Source of the DNA: JBEKUY01 sp049514555
Lineage (GTDB): Bacteria; Acidobacteriota; Terriglobia; Acidiferrales; UBA7541
DNA: 64,000 bases
Direction of reading: 5' to 3'
Assembly: GCA_049514555.1 (NCBI GenBank)
Contig: JBEKUY010000005.1
Coordinates: forward strand, 62,001 to 126,000
Shown here piece by piece: positions 42,557 through 52,380 of the stretch. Position numbers and translations under genes: made by a program. A model generated the notes under the pieces. The model saw only the letters and a program-made list of their open reading frames with translations. It was not told the origin of the DNA and did no database searches. Numbering within the stretch: the stretch's first letter is position 1; each line of letters begins with the position of its first letter.

Positions 42557-43360
42557 TCACCCTCGAATCCAGGCGGCCAGTTCCCGCGCAATTTCTTCTG
42601 CGGGCAGGTCTTTGACGATTCGGGTGTCGCGCTGCTGCTTGGGAACGGCCGCGCTCTGGTAGGCCGGATTCCCGAGGGCCAACTGCGCCGCTTTGGCACG
42701 CTGTAGAGCGGGCATTATCGTGCGCATGTTGGCCATGCCGACTTGCGGGTTATTGGGCGGCTCGGGCAGGTTGCCGGTGGCCCATCCGAGAATGGCGGGC
42801 GGCCCTTCGCAGACGGAGATTTGGTGGCGGCCGCCTTCGACGCGCTCGAGGATTTCCAGGGCGCCGTTCTCTTGGACCTTGAGCTGATCGACACCCTGGA
42901 ACTGGTCCAGAATGCCGAGCCGCTCGCCGAGCATTTGGAGCGTGGTGCCGGAGGAGCGCGAAGCGGACTCCCATCCGCCGAAGACGAGCAGCTTGGCGCG
43001 GTCCAGGCCGGGCAGGGAAGCGATGGCCTCAGCGAGGGCGGCGGCGACGGCGGCACTATCTGTGAAGCCGCTCGAGGGGCCGTCGAGGACCACAAGCTCG
43101 AAGGTAGCCTTCTGGGCCACGATCATGATGACTTGCTGCAGCTTGGCCTTTGGCGCGAGGCTGACTAGCCACACCTTGCTGTCGGGGAATTGCTTGGCGA
43201 GATGCGCGGCCTCGTAGAGCGAGCACGCGGCCCAGGGATCGAGCACGTGGGGCAACATCATTTCGTTCTTGAGCGCCGGGCCCGCAGAAGTGCTGATGGG
43301 TTCGAGAGTCTGCAACGGATCGGGCACGATTCCGGCGCAGACGACGATCTGGTAGCTCAT
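42557..43360 (-). CDS. etfB: Electron transfer flavoprotein beta subunit
   Basis: 267 residues. It starts MSYQIVVCAGIVPDPLQTLE and has MMLPHVLDPWAACSLYEAAHLAKQ, SLAPKAKLQQV, FGGWESASRSSGTTLQMLGE (AMP/flavin-binding loop), LAEAIASLPG and a C-terminal alpha-contacting tail ending AAWIRG. Divergence from housekeeping EtfB suggests the FixA or specialised group. It ends 1 bp before the etfA ATG and its own ATG follows the FixC-like stop directly, so the operon is tightly packed. Confidence 0.85.
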   Translation of the reverse strand: MSYQIVVCAGIVPDPLQTLEPISTSAGPALKNEMMLPHVLDPWAACSLYEAAHLAKQFPDSKVWLVSLAPKAKLQQVIMIVAQKATFELVVLDGPSSGFTDSAAVAAALAEAIASLPGLDRAKLLVFGGWESASRSSGTTLQMLGERLGILDQFQGVDQLKVQENGALEILERVEGGRHQISVCEGPPAILGWATGNLPEPPNNPQVGMANMRTIMPALQRAKAAQLALGNPAYQSAAVPKQQRDTRIVKDLPAEEIARELAAWIRG

Positions 43361-45196
43361 TTAGTTCTCCGCCGAGTGGAGGCCTCCCGCGCCGGCGCGG
43401 AAGGCGATGTTTTCCTGCTCGCAGTTCCACAAGCAAGCGCCGCAGAACACGCACTTCTCACGGTCGAAGCCGGGAATGGCGCTGTCCTTCGGAGCCGTGA
43501 TGGCTTCGCCGGAGCAAATCTCCACGCACACCCTGGAGTGGCAGCCCTCGCAGAGCGTGGGGTAAAGGAATACGACGTGGTCGGCGTACCCGGGGGGAGC
43601 CTGCACTTTGCCGCCCAACAACAAAGCGTCCTGATGGGTCATCAAAAGCTGGCCGTCGTAGGGGATGGGGGGCCAGCCGCAGGCTTCCATTAAGGAGTCG
43701 TGCAGGGAAGCGCCGCGCCGGGCAGCGGCTTGGCGTAGCACCTCGAGATCACTCTTCTTGATGCGTCGGGCGAAGAATTCCTCCGCGCTGCGAACGGGGT
43801 GCGGTTTGCCGGGAATGGAGAGCAGGCCGCGAGTGGCGCCGGCCAGAGCCATGCCGATCAAGCCGGAAACGACACCATGATGAAAGCCGTCGCGCGCTTT
43901 TTCCGCAATGCGAGCTTCTTTCTCGACCCAACTGGCGCGGCGGCGGCGGACGTAGGTGGCTTCGAGGTTTTCCTTGGTGAACGACTTGCCTTCCTTGAGC
44001 AGTTCCAGCACAGCCTCTGCGAGCTGCGTCCCGGTCGTCCAGGCTTCGTCGACGCCGGAGCCGGTGAGCACGTTGGTCGAACCGGAGCCCTCGCCGATGC
44101 GCGCAAAGCCGTCGCCGGCGAGGTACGGCTCGCCGCGGCGGCCGGACTCCTGCAGCGATTTGGCGCCCCAGGAGCGCAGGCGTCCGCCCTTCACGTACCG
44201 CCACAAGTACGGGTGCAACAAGAAATGCTGCAAGTAGCGGTACGATGTGCGCACCGGGTTTTCAAACCAAGACGGCACGAAGATGCCTGCGGAGGCGATC
44301 CGATCCGGGTGCACGTAGAAAAAGCCGAATATCTCGGGCTCCGGATAGCCGAGCGTGTGGATGACGGTGCCGGGTTTGAGGCCCACGCCTTCGGGCAGAT
44401 CGATCACCATCTTGGCGCCGACGGCCCACTCGCGTTTTTCGTGGCCGCTGGGCATGCCCAGGGTTTCTTCGAGCTTGCGGCCGACCGGGCCGACCGGACC
44501 GTCTCCAATCACCGTGAGAGCCGCGCGAACGTCCATGCCAGGGAGGAAGGAGGCGGACGGAGTGCCGTCGCGCTCCACGCCCTGATCGAGGAGCCGCACT
44601 CCGACAACGCGGTCGTCCTCCATCAACGGCTCGGACACGGGCATGCCGGGCCAGATTTGTACTGCGCTTGAAGACATCAGTTGCTCTCCGACCCACTGAT
44701 TGAACTGGCCGATGGATAACACCAAGCCGTCTTTCTTGTGCAGGAATGGGGGCGCCCAGGGAATCTCGAAGGCGTCGTGCTCGAGGCCAATGATGCCGGC
44801 AGACGCTCGAAGGACACGGTCGGCCAAGCGGAGGGCCCAGGAGCGGCGCGAGGCGCCTTGCGGATCGAGAAGGTAGATGAGTTTCTCGTCGGCGACAGGG
44901 GCGGCCATCGGGATTTCGGAGGCGTTCAGTTCAGGAAAGGAGGCGCGGATGCCGCGCGCTCGCGTCACCACGCCGGAAACGCCGAAACCGATGCCGTCGG
45001 CGCGCTCGTAGCAGACCACTTGCAGAGGCATGCCCGGGGCGGCCTGGCTTTCGATAGCGGGTGTCCCGTCTTCCTTCAGCAGCGCCGGCGCCAGCGTGGT
45101 GAGGAAGCCGGCCGTGGCCGGTCCGAAGCCGACGCACACCAGGTCAACGTCCATCGTCTGGCGTTCCACGGGGATGGTCCCAGGGGTTTCGGCCAC
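43361..45196 (-). CDS. FixC-like FAD dehydrogenase fused to a FixX-like ferredoxin
   Basis: 611 residues from a GTG at 45196 (GAGGGA upstream) or from the ATG at 45154. The flavoprotein part opens with DVDLVCVGFGPATAGFLTTL, continues DGPVGPVGRKLEETLG and has the ETF-ubiquinone oxidoreductase-like GDGFARIGEGSGSTNVLTGS-GVDEAW. The last 80 residues are a ferredoxin: CEGCHSRVCVEIC and CVFCGACLWNC, consistent with one or two 4Fe-4S clusters. It carries electrons from ETF toward the quinone pool, or takes part in bifurcation as in FixABCX. The FixC-FixX fusion is less common than separate genes. Confidence 0.85.
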   Translation of the reverse strand: MAETPGTIPVERQTMDVDLVCVGFGPATAGFLTTLAPALLKEDGTPAIESQAAPGMPLQVVCYERADGIGFGVSGVVTRARGIRASFPELNASEIPMAAPVADEKLIYLLDPQGASRRSWALRLADRVLRASAGIIGLEHDAFEIPWAPPFLHKKDGLVLSIGQFNQWVGEQLMSSSAVQIWPGMPVSEPLMEDDRVVGVRLLDQGVERDGTPSASFLPGMDVRAALTVIGDGPVGPVGRKLEETLGMPSGHEKREWAVGAKMVIDLPEGVGLKPGTVIHTLGYPEPEIFGFFYVHPDRIASAGIFVPSWFENPVRTSYRYLQHFLLHPYLWRYVKGGRLRSWGAKSLQESGRRGEPYLAGDGFARIGEGSGSTNVLTGSGVDEAWTTGTQLAEAVLELLKEGKSFTKENLEATYVRRRRASWVEKEARIAEKARDGFHHGVVSGLIGMALAGATRGLLSIPGKPHPVRSAEEFFARRIKKSDLEVLRQAAARRGASLHDSLMEACGWPPIPYDGQLLMTHQDALLLGGKVQAPPGYADHVVFLYPTLCEGCHSRVCVEICSGEAITAPKDSAIPGFDREKCVFCGACLWNCEQENIAFRAGAGGLHSAEN

Positions 45197-45204
45197 GTTT
45201 TCCC

Positions 45205-47430
45205 TCAACCGGGGTAGTCCAGCGCGGCCGGGATCATTACCTTGGTGAGCGATTCGGCGGCGCGGTCCTTGGAGAGTTGCGATCCGGTAAGGCAGCCGTC
45301 CAGGCGCGTGCGCAGGCGGGTGAATTCCTCCAGACCGTCGAAGCGCACGCACGGGCCGGCCTTAGCAGGATGCGAGCCGTCCTCAGCGACGACATCGGTG
45401 GCGACACTCGCGAGACCCGGCATGATGCCTTCGAGTTCCACCAGTTCGTCGGCGCGGAAACAGCCCTGGTAGCCCTCAGTATCCCACGCGGGGTGGCGGT
45501 TGTAGCCGAACACGAGCATTGCGCAGATGCGGCCCACCTCGCTGGCAGACCGCGCGGTCTGCACGTGGCACAAGTCAGAGAGGAACGGGAGCAACCCGCC
45601 CAGCGCTTCGGCGACCGCCGGATTCCCCGGGCCTTTGGCCTCGAGTTCCAGCAGATCGAGAATTTGGCAGCGCGCTGCCAATACCCAGCACAGTGCGTCG
45701 GCGAGTGGGAAGGTGACGCCCTGCCGCGTGCCCTGATAGAGCTTTTGGCCGTCGGCATCCTTGGCCACAAGCAGGTGCTGGAGAGTCCAAAGCCACATTT
45801 GCATGGCGGTGGCCAGCGAGCAAGCGCCGGTGCCGGGATGTCGGCTGGCCACCGCGCGCATTTCGCGGATCCACTGGCGGAACTGCGCCAGGAAGACCTC
45901 GTTCGTCATCGTGAGAGTGAGCTGGCGGCGCTGCACGGCTTCGGGGCCCTCGTAAGTGGCTTCGAGCTGAGAGTCCATCCACTTGTGCCCGAGAAAGCCG
46001 GGGCAGTCTTCGGTGATGCCGTAGCCGCCCATGAGGCTCACAGCTTCGCGAAGCATGTTGGAACCGTGGCCGGTGTTCCAGAGCTTGGTGGCCGGGCAAT
46101 AGACGTTGGCCACCGAGTCGAGCAGGATGAAGCGCACGAGTTTGTCCTTTTCGAGCGCGTTCAGGCGCGCTTCGTCGCGCTTTTCCGGCGGGAGAGACCT
46201 CAGCTCCAGGCACTCGAGGGCCTCTTTCTGCAACGCCCGCAAGTGCTTCAGCGCCGCGCGCCCTTCGAGCCCTTTCACGGCGAAGAGTTCGTCCTTCTCC
46301 CGCTCGAGCGGGTCGAGTTCGTCGAACAGCCGCGCCGCCGCGAAGCCCAACGACGCGCTGGCCTCGCCCGTGGCCCACACGTCAAGCAAGCGGTGCAGCA
46401 CATCCTCCTTCTGCTGCAAACCAAGTTCGTAGCGCGGGGAGCCCTGCGTGATCCCGGCGCCGCCGCGGAAGCGCCCGCGCTGATAACGGATCACCGGCTC
46501 GACCGCTGAGAGCAGCTTGGCCGCGGTCATCAAGCCCACGGTCACGCGCGTGCGCCGAAACACGGCCTCGATAATCTCCGCGTGGCTGTAATTCGGCACG
46601 ATGACGCCGTCCTTCACCGTGTAGCCGCCGATGATTCGGCTGGCAGGCACGCGCATGCTGAAAATCGGGTCCGAGGTGGAGGAAAGCTGGTGCACCAGCT
46701 TGCGCGTCGGCGTGCCGCGGTCGAACGTTCCCGGGTCGGTCTCCTCCAAGATCACCATGCAGGAGCCGTCGATGCGCGCATCGCCTGAATCCACCGCCGC
46801 GGTGACGAAGTTGGCGAAGCCCATGTTGGTGATGAAGCGGCCGCGCTTGTTCACTTCGAGGATGGGTTCTTTGCCCTCCGGCCATTCGGCGACAGTCACT
46901 TTGCCCGAAAGCAGGCCGGTTTCGACGCCGACGTAAGGCAGCGGCTCGGTGAGGCAGAAGGCGCCCCGCCACGGCTTCTCGCCGGGCTTGGGGACGCACC
47001 GCGCCATATACGTTTCGCGCTGCTCGCGTGTGCCGCGTTCGTGAATCGGCGCGAGCGCCAAGCAGCCGGCCATACTGGCCGTGGCCGCGCCGGCGTCCAC
47101 CCAGGCAAGCTCGAAGGCCACCAGAGCCATCGCCAGATTTTTCGGTCCCTCGATATAGCCGCCCTCCGCCGGATCCATGAACACGCTGGTGAGCCCGGCG
47201 TTATCGAACTCGGGCAGCAGGGCGTTCTTCTCGGCCGTCCATTCGTGGGAGTGGCGGCCGCCCGCGGCCACCAGGCGAGCGATGGGTCCGCGAGCCACGC
47301 CGCGCGCCGACTGCACCAGCATCTGCAGATCGTAGCGTTCGGCAAAGCGCCACAGAATTTGCCGGACCTCATCGCCCGGCAGCGTGCGCAGAGCTTCGGC
47401 GGGTCGGTCTTTGCCGGCGGCTGAAAACAT
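45205..47430 (-). CDS. Long acyl-CoA dehydrogenase
   Basis: 741 residues from the ATG at 47430, preceded by GAGGAGAGGCCTGCC; the in-frame ATG at 47457 has no such site. Acyl-CoA dehydrogenase features: GAFCLTEPLPYVGVETG (flavin loop), FVTAAVDSGD, FRRTRVTVGLMTAAKLLSAV, LMGGYGITEDCPGFLGHKWM and the C-terminal YEGPEAVQRRQL. Some 180 residues beyond the core form an extra helical domain, making it longer than the usual 380-600. It heads the operon with FixCX and EtfBA, so its electrons pass to that ETF. The acyl substrate is unknown. Confidence 0.85.
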   Translation of the reverse strand: MFSAAGKDRPAEALRTLPGDEVRQILWRFAERYDLQMLVQSARGVARGPIARLVAAGGRHSHEWTAEKNALLPEFDNAGLTSVFMDPAEGGYIEGPKNLAMALVAFELAWVDAGAATASMAGCLALAPIHERGTREQRETYMARCVPKPGEKPWRGAFCLTEPLPYVGVETGLLSGKVTVAEWPEGKEPILEVNKRGRFITNMGFANFVTAAVDSGDARIDGSCMVILEETDPGTFDRGTPTRKLVHQLSSTSDPIFSMRVPASRIIGGYTVKDGVIVPNYSHAEIIEAVFRRTRVTVGLMTAAKLLSAVEPVIRYQRGRFRGGAGITQGSPRYELGLQQKEDVLHRLLDVWATGEASASLGFAAARLFDELDPLEREKDELFAVKGLEGRAALKHLRALQKEALECLELRSLPPEKRDEARLNALEKDKLVRFILLDSVANVYCPATKLWNTGHGSNMLREAVSLMGGYGITEDCPGFLGHKWMDSQLEATYEGPEAVQRRQLTLTMTNEVFLAQFRQWIREMRAVASRHPGTGACSLATAMQMWLWTLQHLLVAKDADGQKLYQGTRQGVTFPLADALCWVLAARCQILDLLELEAKGPGNPAVAEALGGLLPFLSDLCHVQTARSASEVGRICAMLVFGYNRHPAWDTEGYQGCFRADELVELEGIMPGLASVATDVVAEDGSHPAKAGPCVRFDGLEEFTRLRTRLDGCLTGSQLSKDRAAESLTKVMIPAALDYPG

Positions 47431-47652
47431 GGCAGGCCTCTCCTCGCGGTAGTCCATTCTAAGCGGAGCAACTTACTCTACCAGCGCGCCGGGGCGCAAG
47501 CAACGTCGTTCCTTGGTAGTGGGTCAGCTTCCGGGCAGCGCGTTAATCAGGACTTAGCCGGTGAGTCTGTCCTATACTTCCCGCTAGGCTCGCTTGTCGT
47601 GCGCTGCAACAACGCAGCACGGTGCGGCTGCAGCACTCTTGAAGAGCGCTCT

Positions 47653-48636
47653 ATGAAAGCGATTGTATACACACAATACGGACCACCGGATGTGCTGCAG
47701 TTCACGGAGGTTGCAACACCTACGCCTGCGGACAATGAGGTCTTGATAAAGCTTTGCGCGGCATCTGTAAATCCACTGGACTGGTACCTCATGAGAGGTG
47801 AACCGTTTCTCGCCCGCCCAATGATGGGGGGGCTGCTCAAACCAAAGGTCACACGACCAGGCGTTGATCTGGCCGGACAGGTTGAGGCCGTTGGCAGGAA
47901 CGTAACGCAGTTCAAACCAGGCGACGAGGTATTCGGCGCATGCCGAGGGGCCTTTGCCGAGTATGCGTGTGCTATTGAAGACAAATTGGCGCTGAAGCCA
48001 GCCAACATATCGTTTGAGGACGCAGCAGCCGTACCCGTGGCGGCAATCACTGCCCTTCAAGGTCTTCGTGATAAGGGACGGATCCAGCAAGGCCAGAAGG
48101 TTCTGGTTGATGGCGCGTCCGGTGGTGTGGGTACGTTTGCGGTCCAGATTGCCAAATCGTTCGGGGCTGAAGTCACTGCCGTGTGCAGCACGAGGAATGT
48201 GGACAGAGCGCGATCGCTTGGCGCAGACCACGTCATTGACTACACTCGAGAAGATTTCACGAGAAGTGGGCAGCGTTACGATCTGATCCTGGGTGCGAAC
48301 GCCTATCATTCGATTTTCGATTACCGGCGTGCGCTGAATCAGGACGGAATTTTTGTTGGGGCCGGAGGGAGAGGTGGTTTGGTTCAAATGCTCCAAGCGA
48401 TGTTACTGGTAACCTTACTGTCACGGATTGGGCGGAAGAAGATGTGTCTCTTTTTGGCGAAAGTCAACAAGAAGGATTTAGTTTTTCTGAAAGACCTTCT
48501 TGAAGCCCGAAAGATTGTACCCGTCATAGACAGACGTTACCCGTTAAGCCGAGTGGCTGAAGCTCTCCGCTATCTTGAAGAAGGACACGCGCAAGGGAAA
48601 GTGGTAATAACCTTTGACCGTACCCAAGGCACTTAA
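47653..48636 (+). CDS. NAD(P)-dependent zinc-free alcohol dehydrogenase/quinone oxidoreductase
   Basis: 327 residues from the ATG at 47653 (GAAGAGCG before it). Medium-chain reductase: MKAIVYTQYGPPDVLQFTEV, PGVDLAGQVEAVG, GDEVFGACRGAFAEYACA, the cofactor loop VLVDGASGGVGTFAVQIAKS and LGADHVIDYTREDF. The structural-zinc Cys cluster is absent, placing it with NADPH:quinone reductases (RTN4IP1/QOR-like). Base composition is less G+C-rich than the neighbouring ETF operon, so recent transfer is possible. The interval to the next gene, 48637-48927, shows nothing supported. Confidence 0.85.
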   Translation: MKAIVYTQYGPPDVLQFTEVATPTPADNEVLIKLCAASVNPLDWYLMRGEPFLARPMMGGLLKPKVTRPGVDLAGQVEAVGRNVTQFKPGDEVFGACRGAFAEYACAIEDKLALKPANISFEDAAAVPVAAITALQGLRDKGRIQQGQKVLVDGASGGVGTFAVQIAKSFGAEVTAVCSTRNVDRARSLGADHVIDYTREDFTRSGQRYDLILGANAYHSIFDYRRALNQDGIFVGAGGRGGLVQMLQAMLLVTLLSRIGRKKMCLFLAKVNKKDLVFLKDLLEARKIVPVIDRRYPLSRVAEALRYLEEGHAQGKVVITFDRTQGT

Positions 48637-48927
48637 CAAAGCGCTGCGCCAGTTTGAACCCACCGCACTGCCCTTGTTGACGGTGTGAAGCACCCGGTGA
48701 TATTCTCCGGCATGGCCGCCGATATTCGGAGTCTCGCCGTGCTGAAATATATACTCGACAAGGCCAGAGAATTGCTCAACAGGGCCAGAAAATGGAACTC
48801 GCTCGCGGACAGTGCGTTCTACCCTGTACGTTACCTGAGCGTTCCATTGTGGAAGCCCTGGCGGGACTACCAACGCTAGATTTGCCGCTGAAGCAGGCCC
48901 TCCGCTATAGTCAGTAGTTCTTCGACC

Positions 48928-49941
48928 ATGCATCTGCTGGAACAGAGCATCCGGCGTTACGAGCACCGCCGCTGGACGACGGACGACAACCGCATGGTGC
49001 GCCCCTTCGAATGGGGGCTCCAGCACATTGGCGGACGGCCCGATGAGCCGGATCCTCGCGGCTTCTTGCACGCCTGGGCCGATGAGGTCGTGGCCGCGAG
49101 CGCGCAGTGGTTCGCCTGCCCCTCCGCGCCGGACTATCGCCTGCGGGACGACGTCCTGACGTTTTCGAGCTTCATCCCGTCGCCCTTCAAAGAGAACAAC
49201 ACCGTCCACGCACAATTCTTCCTGGCGCGCAGATCGGGGCCGGCCGTCGTGGTCCTGCCGAACTGGAACGCCAAATGGGAAGGACAACGCACCTTATGCC
49301 GCTGGCTGCAAGAGCTCGGCATCACGGTCTTGCGCTTGAGCCTGCCGTATCACGATCGGCGAATGCCTGCGGGACAGCAACGCGCCGACCAGCTCGTCGG
49401 TCCCAACATCGGCCTGACTTTGCAGGCGAACCGCCAGGCCGTGACCGACGCCCGTCAATGCTTCCGCTGGCTCGAGCAGCAGGGTTACACGCGCCTCGGC
49501 ATCCTGGGAACAAGCATCGGCTCGGCCATCGGCTATATCGCCATGGCCCACGACCCCGCGATTCGCGCCGGGGGTTTCTTCCACGTTTCCACCTACTTCG
49601 CCGACGTCGTGCGCTCAGGCATGACCACCAACCACGTCTGGGAAGGCCTGCGCGGCAGCGTCGGCGTGGACGAGCTGCGCCACTACTGGGCGCCCATCAG
49701 CCCCGTGCCTTACGTCGAGCGCGGCCTGGGGGCAGGGAAGCCGTGCTTCATGGTTTATGGGAAATACGACCCGACGTTCGTCGTCGAGCTCACCCTGCAG
49801 ATGTTCGCGGCCCTGCGCGCCCACGGATCCGACCCGCGCACCCTCGGGCTCCCCTGCGGCCATTATTCACTGGAATTACCGCCGTTCGGTTACATCGCGG
49901 GCATCCGCATGGGCATGTTCTTCCTCGACGCCCTCGCCTGA
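48928..49941 (+). CDS. Alpha/beta hydrolase
   Basis: 337 residues, cytoplasmic. Hydrolase fold with PAVVVLPNWNAKWEGQRTLC (first strand), the nucleophile elbow LGILGTSIGSAIGYIAM (GTSIGS), acid in MVYGKYDPTF and His in GLPCGHYSLELPP. It belongs to an uncharacterised esterase group; the substrate is unknown. It is flanked by unrelated genes, so there is no operon evidence. Confidence 0.78.
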   Translation: MHLLEQSIRRYEHRRWTTDDNRMVRPFEWGLQHIGGRPDEPDPRGFLHAWADEVVAASAQWFACPSAPDYRLRDDVLTFSSFIPSPFKENNTVHAQFFLARRSGPAVVVLPNWNAKWEGQRTLCRWLQELGITVLRLSLPYHDRRMPAGQQRADQLVGPNIGLTLQANRQAVTDARQCFRWLEQQGYTRLGILGTSIGSAIGYIAMAHDPAIRAGGFFHVSTYFADVVRSGMTTNHVWEGLRGSVGVDELRHYWAPISPVPYVERGLGAGKPCFMVYGKYDPTFVVELTLQMFAALRAHGSDPRTLGLPCGHYSLELPPFGYIAGIRMGMFFLDALA

Positions 49942-50139
49942 GGCCGCTTGCGCGGCAAACCAACCTTCCCACGTTCCAAGCTGCAATCGCTCTTGCCTCC
50001 CTCTGCTCTCTTGCTATAATCCCGGCGGGGAAGTTACTCGCTTGGCAAGTGGGCCCTGTGGTGCCAACCGTTCGCCGGATCATCTGGCGGGGGTGTTGGC
50101 GGAAGATCTAGTCTCGACAACAAAAATAAAGGGGGATCG

Positions 50140-51411
50140 ATGCATCGCTCGAAGTGCGTTCTGTGGACTCTTGTGGTCTTACTTGTTTTTGGCTTTGCGC
50201 AAATCACCATGGCGCAATCGCGGCATGTCGGCGCTCACGTTATGGTGCCTCGGTCGAGTATCCAGCATCCCGGGGATGTCGGCGTCAACGCTCACACTCA
50301 TCTACTTGTCATGATGCCCAACGCGGGCGCTTTCCAAGGTGAAGTACAGCCTCAGGAGTTGCCCCCGTTCCTGGGTTACTTCTTTGAGACTCCGGCTTCC
50401 ATCGCTTGCGTCTATCGCCTCGTATCGCACCCCACGCCCGGCTGCGATCCTGACGTGACCACGCATAACCCCTCCGGCGGCTCCGGCGCCATCGCTGTCG
50501 TGGACGCCTATGACGATCCCAACGCGGCCGCCGACCTGGCCACGTTCTCAACCCAGTTCGGCCTGCCGCCCGCTGACTTGACCGTCGTTTTCTCGACCGG
50601 CACGCGGCCAGCCCTCGATCCCAGTGGCGGTTGGGAACTGGAGGAGTCGCTGGACATCGAGTGGGCTCACGCCATGGCGCCCAACGCTCGGATCTTCCTC
50701 GTGGAGGCCCCGTCAAATAATCTTGGCGACCTCTTGAACGCGGTTATCCTGGCCTCCAACCTCGTCGCGGCCAACGGCGGCGGCGAAGTCTCCATGAGTT
50801 TCGGCAGCGGCGAATTCCTTAACGAAACGCAATACGATTTCGTCTTCACTACCCGAGGCGTGGTCTATTTGGCTTCCGCAGGAGATAACCCCGGCGTCGG
50901 ATGGCCCAGCGCTTCGCCCAACGTCGTCTCCGCCGGTGGCACCACGATATCCCGCGACTCGGATACCGGTGTTTTCCTCTCGGAGAACGCTTGGCAGGAT
51001 ACCGGCGGTGGACCGAGCCAAGTCGAGCCGCGCCCGCACTTCCAAGACCGCATCGCCTACATCGTTGGCGCGGTCCGCGGCACGCCCGATCTCTCCTTCG
51101 ACGCCAACCCGAACACCGGTGTCTGGGTCGTTGACACCAACCTGTTTGAAGGGCAGCCCGGCGGATGGTTCGTCGTCGGCGGCACCAGCGTTTCTTCGCC
51201 TTCGCTCGCCGGCATCATCAACTCCGCCGGCAAATTCTCGCCTTCGAGCCAGGCGGAAAACGCCTTGATCTATGGCAACCTCTTCCGCGCGCGGAACGAC
51301 TTCCGCGACATCGTTTACGGCAATTGCGGCCTGAACATCGGCACCTTCGCTACCCCCGGCTGGGATTTCTGCACCGGCGTCGGCAGCGACATCGGCCTCG
51401 ACGGCAAGTAG
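50140..51411 (+). CDS. Secreted S53 sedolisin-family peptidase
   Basis: 423 residues. Signal peptide (CVLWTLVVLLVFGFAQITMA-Q). Sedolisin triad: Glu and Asp in ELEESLDIEWAHAMAPNA, oxyanion Asp in YLASAGDNPGVGWPS, Ser in VVGGTSVSSPSLAGI, with the calcium-site Asp near DIVYGNCG. About 100 residues precede the catalytic core, too short for the usual large pro-domain. GGGGGATCG lies before the ATG. It is an acid-active endopeptidase secreted outside the cell, in keeping with an acidic-soil lifestyle (inference). A hairpin array follows directly. Confidence 0.87.
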   Translation: MHRSKCVLWTLVVLLVFGFAQITMAQSRHVGAHVMVPRSSIQHPGDVGVNAHTHLLVMMPNAGAFQGEVQPQELPPFLGYFFETPASIACVYRLVSHPTPGCDPDVTTHNPSGGSGAIAVVDAYDDPNAAADLATFSTQFGLPPADLTVVFSTGTRPALDPSGGWELEESLDIEWAHAMAPNARIFLVEAPSNNLGDLLNAVILASNLVAANGGGEVSMSFGSGEFLNETQYDFVFTTRGVVYLASAGDNPGVGWPSASPNVVSAGGTTISRDSDTGVFLSENAWQDTGGGPSQVEPRPHFQDRIAYIVGAVRGTPDLSFDANPNTGVWVVDTNLFEGQPGGWFVVGGTSVSSPSLAGIINSAGKFSPSSQAENALIYGNLFRARNDFRDIVYGNCGLNIGTFATPGWDFCTGVGSDIGLDGK

Positions 51412-51432
51412 CTCTGTTCTTTTCCCATGTAG

Positions 51433-51885
51433 CGCAGACCTGTTTTTCAAGGTCTGCGGCTTCTCCGGGCAGGCGGGTGGCCGACCCGTGAGATCGTTGA
51501 GACGACGGGGGTGCCGCACCCTTCGGTCTTAAGGGTGCGGGTTTCGACTTTTTCCCTTCGTTGCGCGGGCGCCCCACAGGTCGGGCTTACCTGTGGGGAA
51601 TTGTGTTTCTCGGTAGCACGGGCTTTCAGCCTGTGTGTTCCGCCCGCGCCCTGTAGCCGCGGTCTTTAGACCGCGGGCTTCGCTTGTGACGGCGTCTCTA
51701 GCCGTGTAGCGCCGTGCCGTGTGCGTCCCGACGCCCTTGTCGGGAAGACCGCGGGCCTCTCTTTTGTTCTGTAGCGCAGGGCTGGCTTACCAGCCCTGCG
51801 GCTTTCTCTTCCGATTTAGCGCGCGCCTCCCATGTAGCTCAGGTCTTCCGCGGTTTGAGCGTCCCGACGCCCGTTGTCGGGACGC
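51433..51885. repeat. Array of at least eight hairpins with unrelated stems
   Basis: Perfect or near-perfect inverted repeats: 51433-51458 (CGCAGACCT), 51514-51540 (CCGCACCCTT), 51572-51598 (CCCCACAGGT), 51617-51635 (CACGGGCT), 51657-51676 (CCGCGGTCT), 51726-51745 (TCCCGAC), 51775-51800 (CGCAGGGCTGG) and 51859-51885 (GCGTCCCGAC); a weaker ACGGC/GCCGT pair is at 51689-51705. Several are introduced by TGTAGC or GGTAGC and have loops containing CTT or TTT. Stem sequences differ but the architecture repeats. The 51886-52380 stretch after it has no supported gene. Confidence 0.8.
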
Positions 51886-52380
51886 ACAACCTTCCAACGT
51901 TTCAACGTTCTAACCTTCCAACCTTCTCTTCCCGCATCGCCTGCCACCCGGTAAGCCTCTCCGCCGCCTGCCGCCCCTTCGCCCCGCCGATCTCGCCCGT
52001 CCTTGTGCGCGTTCGGCGCTTCGCTGTGCGTTTTCAGCGCCCACTGGAGCATCGCTTTCATCGTCCTCGTGCAACTCAACCGTGCGATAGCTTCTCGACT
52101 TCGCTTTCGTACGCGCCGCTGAACCCGCGGAGTAGTGCCGGGTCATCTCGTTGTGCGCTGGAGCAATTGTGGTGGCTTTGCAGTGCCGAGGCAAAACAAA
52201 TGACGCACAGTTCTGTTTCCAGTAGGCTTCTCCGAACCCTGAGTAGGAAGTGGTTAGGGGCTGCTGTTCCAGCCAGCTTGACATCTGAAGGTGACAAAAC
52301 GTAGATTCCCCGGTCGTCAACCGTCTGAGGGCACCCGATGGCACAGCCGGTGTGCGAGGAGCCCCGATCGGGAGGCTGTC

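Noticed and set aside
48626..48700. ACTTAAC after the quinone oxidoreductase stop resembles one end of an integron attC site
   Set aside because: No matching GTTRRRY partner or folded attC structure is found within the next 150 bp, and no integron integrase is present.
51714..52304. A 196-codon frame across the region after the hairpin array
   Set aside because: It runs through several hairpins, has no ribosome site and gives a Ser/Arg/Pro-rich product with no motif.
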